DNA from: Chrysiogenia bacterium
GTDB taxonomy: Bacteria > JAGRBM01
Assembly: GCA_020434085.1 (NCBI GenBank)
Contig: JAGRBM010000583.1
Location: 1 to 10,427 of the forward strand
Direction of reading: 5' to 3'
DNA: 10,427 nt
The first letter of the stretch is position 1; each line of letters starts with the position of its first letter. This document shows, in pieces, positions 6,344 through 10,427 of the stretch. The notes below the pieces were generated by a model. It saw only the letters and a program-made list of their open reading frames with translations, had not been told where the DNA came from and searched no databases. Both the position numbers and the translations under genes were made by a program.

Positions 6344-6371
6344 GGGTGGGGCTGGGGAGCCAGTTCCACCC
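6344..6371 (+). other. 12-bp RNA hairpin that fits the plus strand only
   Basis: GGGTGGGGCTGG (6344-6355), tetraloop GGAG and CCAGTTCCACCC (6360-6371) form an uninterrupted 12-bp stem with two adjacent G-U wobbles. On the complementary strand the same two positions would be A-C mismatches. This asymmetry favours a structure in plus-strand RNA, either the pcnB leader or the ygiD 3' end. Function unknown. Confidence 0.5.
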
Positions 6372-6547
6372 GGGGGCGACTGCCGCGCGGCTTGTGTCCA
6401 GTATGACAGAACACCCAAAATTTTGCCAGTGGTTGACCGGCGGATATTTCCGATGTACTTGAAATTGCACGGGTTCTGGGCGGTCGCGGGAATTCTCCCG
6501 AGCCCCCCGCATTGACCCATAGCACCAGACGGCAGGTTCGCATCTTC

Positions 6548-7897
6548 ATGGAAGCCAAGCACCCTGCTCCGCTCGTGATTCCACGGGCCGAGCACCCCAT
6601 CTCGCGTCAGAAAGTCTCGCCCGACGCGCTCAAGGTGCTCTATCGGCTCTATCGCAACGGTTACAAGGCCTACCTCGTGGGCGGCAGCGTGCGCGACCTG
6701 CTGCTGAAGCGTGAGCCCAAGGACTTCGACATCGCCACCGATGCGCACCCGCGCGAGGTCAATCAGCTCTTCAAGAACTCGCGGGTGATCGGCCGGCGCT
6801 TCAAGGTCGTTCACGTTCACTTCGGAAAAGACCGCATCGTGGAGGTCTCTACCTTCCGCAGCCAACCCGAGGACGTTGCGCCCGACGCCAACAAGGAAGA
6901 GGAAGCCGCGGAGGCCGCCGCCGAAGAGGAAACCGAAGAAGAGGACGACGGCCCCAGGCGCCGCCGCATCAACGAGAACACCTTCGGCACCGAGCAGGAG
7001 GACGCGCTTCGCCGCGACCTGACCATCAACGGCCTGTTCTACGACATCGGGACCTTTTCGATCATCGACTACGTGGGCGGCCTGCGCGACCTGCACCAGG
7101 GCGTCATCCGTATCATCGGCGATCCCAAGGAGCGTCTTGAGGAAGACCCCGTGCGCATCATCCGCGCCATCCGGCATGCCGCACGTACCGATTTCACCAT
7201 CGAGCCGGCGACCGCGAAGGCCATCCGCGACGCCCATCAACTGCTTCCCACCTGCGCGCCCGCGCGTGTGTTCGAGGAATTCCTGCGCGAGCTGCGCGGC
7301 GGCTACGCCTACGAATCATTCCGCCGCATGTGCGAGATGGAAGTGCTGAAAACGCTCTACCCCCAGCTCGCCGCGCATCTTGGCAAGGCTCCGCGCAAGG
7401 ATCCCGAGCCCGGCTCGCCGTGGTTCCTGCTTGAGAGCGTCGATCGCCTGCGCGCCGAGCGCGGCCCCGTTCCAGATTCCATTTTGCTGGGAGTCATTCT
7501 GGCCTCCATGCTCAGGAGCCCCATCGATGCCGCCTGCGAGACCGAGGCGACCAAGGCCGAGGTGAGCCAGCGCATCGAGAAGCTGCGCCGCAGCGCCGAC
7601 GCCGTGCTCACCGACATGGGCATTCCCCGCAAGATCGCCGGCGCCGTGGTGGGGCACCTGGTGGGTCTCTCGCGCGTGCGCCGGGCCCTGATGATGCAGA
7701 ACCTGGGGCCATCGGTGCGCGGCAAGAGCTACTTCGCCGACGCCTACGCCACCTACGAAATCGACGCCATCGCCCGCGGCGAAATGCCCGTCGATCCCGA
7801 GCACCTCACGCTGGTTGCCAATCAAAGAGCCAACCGCCGCAAGAGCAGCAAACGCGGCCCGCGCAGGCGCAAGAAGAAGGCGGCGAAGGCGCAGTAG
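6548..7897 (+). CDS. pcnB: Poly(A) polymerase I (PcnB)
   Basis: A 449-residue class II nucleotidyltransferase that adds 3' poly(A) tails to RNA and so promotes decay. VIPRAEHPISR opens as in E. coli PcnB. GGSVRDLLL (45-53) and the catalytic DFDIAT (59-64; Asp59 and Asp61) form the active site. VIGRRFKVVHVHF (80-92) matches the signature separating bacterial poly(A) polymerases from CCA-adding enzymes. RRDLTINGLFYDI (155-167) and the RIIRAIRHAAR region (203-213) follow. Unusual is a low-complexity Glu/Ala-rich insertion at about 115-134, followed by RRRR, in the head domain before the RRD motif. The C-terminus is a basic tail (about 429-447), which is common in PcnB and could bind RNA. The ATG at 6548 was chosen because homology begins there; a TTG at 6512 gives 12 extra unsupported residues. 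The site GGCAGG about 11 nt upstream is weak. Its stop lies 17 nt from the stop of the convergent gene. Confidence 0.93.
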   Translation: MEAKHPAPLVIPRAEHPISRQKVSPDALKVLYRLYRNGYKAYLVGGSVRDLLLKREPKDFDIATDAHPREVNQLFKNSRVIGRRFKVVHVHFGKDRIVEVSTFRSQPEDVAPDANKEEEAAEAAAEEETEEEDDGPRRRRINENTFGTEQEDALRRDLTINGLFYDIGTFSIIDYVGGLRDLHQGVIRIIGDPKERLEEDPVRIIRAIRHAARTDFTIEPATAKAIRDAHQLLPTCAPARVFEEFLRELRGGYAYESFRRMCEMEVLKTLYPQLAAHLGKAPRKDPEPGSPWFLLESVDRLRAERGPVPDSILLGVILASMLRSPIDAACETEATKAEVSQRIEKLRRSADAVLTDMGIPRKIAGAVVGHLVGLSRVRRALMMQNLGPSVRGKSYFADAYATYEIDAIARGEMPVDPEHLTLVANQRANRRKSSKRGPRRRKKKAAKAQ

Positions 7898-7914
7898 TGC
7901 GCCTGCTCTGTTTT
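7888..7914. terminator. Weak hairpin between convergent genes
   Basis: GGCGCA-GTAG-TGCGCC (7888-7903) is a perfect 6-bp stem with the pcnB stop codon in its loop. TTTT (7911-7914) comes 7 nt after the stem on the plus strand, and a TTC-rich stretch follows on the minus strand. It could slow polymerase from either side but is a poor canonical terminator. Confidence 0.3.
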
Positions 7915-9516
7915 CTAGAGCTCTTGAATCAGCCGCTCGGAGAAGCCCGAGAGCTTGAGCAGTTTCATGGCGCACTCATGGAGCGGGCCCTCGGTCGGCG
8001 ACCACACTGAGTGTTCGTTGAACCGACCGTCGATCAATGCGTCGAGCGACCAGATTGAGCCATCCGTCCCTTCATCACTCATCGCCTTCCAGACCTCGGG
8101 ACGGGCAAAGCAACTGCGAATCGATTCAAACTCCGATTCGCTCAGATATATCTCCACGCGGCGGCACAATTCGCCGTAGTAATAGCCGCCCATCCCGCTC
8201 ATTCGTTTCACCGTCAAGGCCCTGCGGCTGCCAGAACGCTCGGCTCGTACCACCACTGGCCCGGAAAAAGTGGGGATAATCTCCACCCGGTAGGCCTCGT
8301 CTGCCTGGAGCAGCTCCAGCGGTGGCTCTCCCAGATAGGGATTGTGGCCTGTCACCCATTGTTCAAGGGTGGGGGCCTCCAGCGAAAGGGCTCGCCATTG
8401 CTGGTCATCTCTTGTCCACTCCGCCATCTGCACATCACCTAGAGCCGTGAGAAAGGCGCGGGATGCGCTTTCCAGCGCTGGAAGCTCTCTAGTGTTGTAG
8501 GCCTCTTCAACCGCGAGATAGTACTGCCGCGTCTCCGCGTTACTGAGATCGATGTCCGAATCGTAGAGACGGCAGCGGTAGTGCTGATAGGGCTCCAGCT
8601 CGCGCCGGCCATATTCAAATGCACCGTCGGGTGTGTCCTTCACTGGAGTTCCACTGGACCGAACAACATCTTCTGTGCTCTTGAGCTCCAACCCAGCCAG
8701 CTCATAAGCGGCGTATCCCTGCCAGAACCAGCGGTTCTTGTGTTCTTCGAACACGAAGACGTGTTGGCGTCCCACTCCGTCGATCATCTCATAAGCAACT
8801 TGGTTTGGTTGCAGCTGGAACGGGGCGACTTGTGACTGTAGCGGTTGCGGGTGCTCGGCAAAGAGATTCTGATCTGCAAGACCATTCAGGTAGTCAATGA
8901 GATTCTCGAACGCTACGTATCTGCTTTCGCGCGTTTTCAGATTCCCCACAAGCACGGGGCAAAGGATTGAGAGATCGTGAAAACCTGCCTCATGCGGCCC
9001 GAAATAGTCCGCCTTGCGCGGGGTTCTCAACCTTGCTCCGTCCAGTGATTTGATCAGCCCCTGAAGTTGGATGAGATCCTCAGGCGGATCCTCAAACACC
9101 TCAACAAACCGCAAGCACTTCAGCCTTGGCAACGCTTCCAGAGCCCTGCGCTCGGCCTCACGCGCCTCCGGTGAGTTTTCCCGAGCTGCTGTGTTATAGG
9201 CGCGCGTGTAGAAGCCGATCGCGTCACGTACGTTCGTATCTTCCAGGCTGGCACCCCATTTGAGAAGCTCAGCGGCACCAAGATCCGCCGCGTCCACGCC
9301 GTAGTCCCTACCAATGACCGTTTCGTCCAGCCGCTTGCGTTCCACGCCATCGGCCCCTCCCGATGCCTCTGAATCAGCCGGGATGACTACGGCATTGTCC
9401 ATCCACGAACGCGCATCGGCGGCCCCGGCCTCATGGTGAACGGCTCCCTCTCTAGCGGCGCAGGTCGAAACCAGAACCGCTAGTACCACACTCATTAATG
9501 TTGCTGCTTTTCGCAT
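7915..9516 (-). CDS. Predicted exported or lipoprotein of unknown function
   Basis: A 533-residue protein I cannot assign to a named family. MRKAATLMSVVLAVLVST is a signal peptide followed by Cys19. LVSTC is a poor lipobox because Thr sits at -1, so either lipidation or ordinary cleavage near CAA-RE is possible. The middle holds an Ala/Glu-rich helical stretch (about 98-132) and no obvious catalytic motif. The C-terminal 110 residues, with GELCRRVEIYLS, DGSIWSLDALIDGRF and WSPTEGP (505-511), resemble a C-terminal domain I associate with uncharacterised bacterial exported proteins; I cannot name it. The ATG at 9516 begins the signal peptide and lies downstream of the predicted transcription start, which excludes the longer frame from 9579. 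Base composition looks less GC-rich than in the neighbours, hinting at faster evolution or transfer. A terminator separates it from the upstream minus-strand gene, so it is probably monocistronic. Confidence 0.8.
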   Translation of the reverse strand: MRKAATLMSVVLAVLVSTCAAREGAVHHEAGAADARSWMDNAVVIPADSEASGGADGVERKRLDETVIGRDYGVDAADLGAAELLKWGASLEDTNVRDAIGFYTRAYNTAARENSPEAREAERRALEALPRLKCLRFVEVFEDPPEDLIQLQGLIKSLDGARLRTPRKADYFGPHEAGFHDLSILCPVLVGNLKTRESRYVAFENLIDYLNGLADQNLFAEHPQPLQSQVAPFQLQPNQVAYEMIDGVGRQHVFVFEEHKNRWFWQGYAAYELAGLELKSTEDVVRSSGTPVKDTPDGAFEYGRRELEPYQHYRCRLYDSDIDLSNAETRQYYLAVEEAYNTRELPALESASRAFLTALGDVQMAEWTRDDQQWRALSLEAPTLEQWVTGHNPYLGEPPLELLQADEAYRVEIIPTFSGPVVVRAERSGSRRALTVKRMSGMGGYYYGELCRRVEIYLSESEFESIRSCFARPEVWKAMSDEGTDGSIWSLDALIDGRFNEHSVWSPTEGPLHECAMKLLKLSGFSERLIQEL

Positions 9517-9548
9517 ACGCCTCGCGCGAAGTCGGTTGGGATAGCAGA

Positions 9549-9557
9549 AGTATACCA
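9549..9557 (-). promoter_or_regulatory. Extended -10 promoter of the exported-protein gene
   Basis: On the minus strand TGGTATACT is an extended -10 element, with TATACT at 9554-9549 matching five of six positions. There is no good -35, as expected for an extended -10 promoter. Transcription would start near 9542, giving a leader of about 26 nt to the ATG at 9516. Confidence 0.5.
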
Positions 9558-9591
9558 CCCCACATCGCCCCTGCCCCACCAGCCCCCAAAC

Positions 9592-9630
9592 AAAAAAAGC
9601 GGCGCGTCCCTCAGGGAACGCGCCGTTTTT
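9592..9630. terminator. Bidirectional factor-independent terminator
   Basis: GGCGCGTCCC (9601-9610), loop TCA and GGGAACGCGCC (9614-9624), extended by a C-G pair (9600 with 9625), form a strong stem with one bulge. Seven As (9592-9598) on the left give a T7 tract on the minus strand, and five Ts (9626-9630) lie on the right. It sits 23 nt past the stop of the right-hand minus-strand gene and probably serves it. Confidence 0.88.
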
Positions 9631-9647
9631 GATTTCAGGCTTCTTAA

Positions 9648-10427
9648 CTACTCGTCGTCGCCTTCTTCGTGATCTCCCTCGGGCAGGGATTCAGGCGCAA
9701 ACGCGGTGCCGCCCACCACCTCGCCAAACTTCGCCGAGGCGGCAAAGGCATTCTTCATGGCGTTTTCGATGTTGTCGCAGGGGTTGCCGCCGTTGGCGAT
9801 GATAAGGCTGTCGTCCATCTCGAAATTCAGATCCGCGTCCTCGAGGCACTGGGTGATATCCAGCGCGCTGAACCAGTCGTCGGTTTCGAGGTTGAGCCGG
9901 ATGCTCTTGGTCGCTTCGTCCACCGTAAACGGAGCGCCCATGAAGGGGACGTTACTGTTGAAGGTCAGCGAGGTGCTGAAGGCGTGGGTGCCGGTGCAAA
10001 CGGTGAAACCGCCGGCACAGGTGAGCGTGCCTTCGAGGTAGAGCGTCACCCCGTCGAGCGGCCCGCCCTCCATGACGACGCCCATCTCCGGATCGCCCGG
10101 AATGGTCTTCATGTTCACCTGGTCGAATCCCACCAGCGGAATTGTGAGGTCATTGAGTGAGGGGACCGAATCACCGGTGGTCAGGTCGATCATCAGCGGC
10201 CCGACCGCCAGAACATGATTGCCGCTGCAGGCCACGGGGCTGATGAACTCAAAATCGTCGAAGTCGCCGCACTTGAGACCGTCGGCAAAAAAGAGTTTCA
10301 TGTCATCGAGGGAAAGAAGCGCCATCTCGATCTCGAAGGTCGAGCCCTGGGCGTCCTGCGTCTCAAGTGGATCAAAAGCCACTCCACGGGCAAGCGAGGC
10401 CGCAGCAACCGCCGGGGCATTCGCCGC
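9648..10427 (-). CDS. Cysteine-containing exported protein of unknown function (5' end beyond window)
   Basis: The open frame runs off the right edge; 259 residues are visible. The first visible residues, AANAPAVAAASLARG, look like the end of an export signal or an Ala-rich linker, so the GTG at 10382 is probably not the true start. Six cysteines are spread through the chain (LKCGD, VACSG, LTCAG, TVCTG, TQCLE, NPCDN), compatible with three disulfides in an exported protein. The middle has alternating hydrophobic/polar segments and threonine/glycine-rich turns suggestive of beta structure (VMEGGPLDGVTLYLEGTL). The C-terminus is strongly acidic (EGDHEEGDDE). I recognise no family. Both the call of a real gene and the frame are supported by length, codon-position composition and the terminator immediately downstream. 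Confidence 0.78.
   Translation of the reverse strand, partial: AANAPAVAAASLARGVAFDPLETQDAQGSTFEIEMALLSLDDMKLFFADGLKCGDFDDFEFISPVACSGNHVLAVGPLMIDLTTGDSVPSLNDLTIPLVGFDQVNMKTIPGDPEMGVVMEGGPLDGVTLYLEGTLTCAGGFTVCTGTHAFSTSLTFNSNVPFMGAPFTVDEATKSIRLNLETDDWFSALDITQCLEDADLNFEMDDSLIIANGGNPCDNIENAMKNAFAASAKFGEVVGGTAFAPESLPEGDHEEGDDE

Larger units (their letters stand above)
6246..6547 (+). other. 302-bp gap between ygiD and pcnB with several hairpins; possible pcnB leader
   Basis: I see no convincing gene here. The left half is GC-rich and dense in inverted repeats, given as separate entries; the right half is more AT-rich. TTGACC at 6433-6438 has a 17-nt spacer to TACTTG (6456-6461), but that -10 is poor, so a pcnB promoter here is only a possibility. 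A further small hairpin, CGGGA-ATTC-TCCCG, lies at 6487-6500 just ahead of pcnB. No tRNA T-loop or known riboswitch core was recognised. Confidence 0.4.

Noticed and set aside
6078-6512. A 144-codon minus-strand open frame across the ygiD-pcnB gap
   Set aside because: It runs antisense through the end of ygiD, contains the hairpin sequences, and shows no start site or family motif.

Overview
The window is GC-rich (roughly 60-65% by eye) bacterial chromosome with short intergenic gaps, Shine-Dalgarno starts and factor-independent terminators. No mobile element, CRISPR array, rRNA or tRNA was found. The gene content (a tandem set of MpaB/DUF2236 oxygenases, a PcnB-type poly(A) polymerase with an acidic insertion, and poorly conserved exported proteins) suggests a proteobacterium in the broad sense, perhaps one of the former deltaproteobacterial lineages. 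That placement is an inference from gene style and is weak.

Layout: (1) On the minus strand at the left edge lies a nearly complete DUSP23-like dual-specificity phosphatase (1-497). Upstream of it is a structured, attenuator-like leader ending in a terminator (591-720). (2) A control region at 803-841 holds a perfect 7+4+7 TetR-type operator, TGACTGA-GTCG-TCAGTCA. It lies inside a strong plus-strand sigma70-type promoter and a weaker minus-strand one. (3) The plus-strand promoter drives three tandem paralogues of the MpaB/DUF2236 haem-oxygenase family (913-1890, 1893-2888, 2909-3928), with gaps of 2 and 20 nt. A hairpin plus T-tract at 3947-3983 closes the operon. (4) An M20 metallo-hydrolase (4023-5369) and a YgiD/LigB-type 4,5-DOPA extradiol dioxygenase (5457-6245) follow on the plus strand. 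(5) A 302-bp gap (6246-6547) carries three hairpins; one contains two G-U wobbles that pair properly only in a plus-strand RNA. (6) Next is pcnB (6548-7897). (7) Two minus-strand genes for predicted exported proteins of unknown function follow (7915-9516 and 9648 to beyond the right edge), separated by a bidirectional terminator (9592-9630).

The best candidate for undescribed biology is the left-hand regulatory region. A TetR-type operator resembling FadR-type fatty-acid regulator sites appears to control an oxygenase triplet and possibly the divergent phosphatase. The phosphatase leader contains two mutually exclusive pairings, antiterminator and terminator, that look like a cis-acting RNA switch or attenuator. 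The ligand or signal is unknown and the leader matches no riboswitch class that I recognise.
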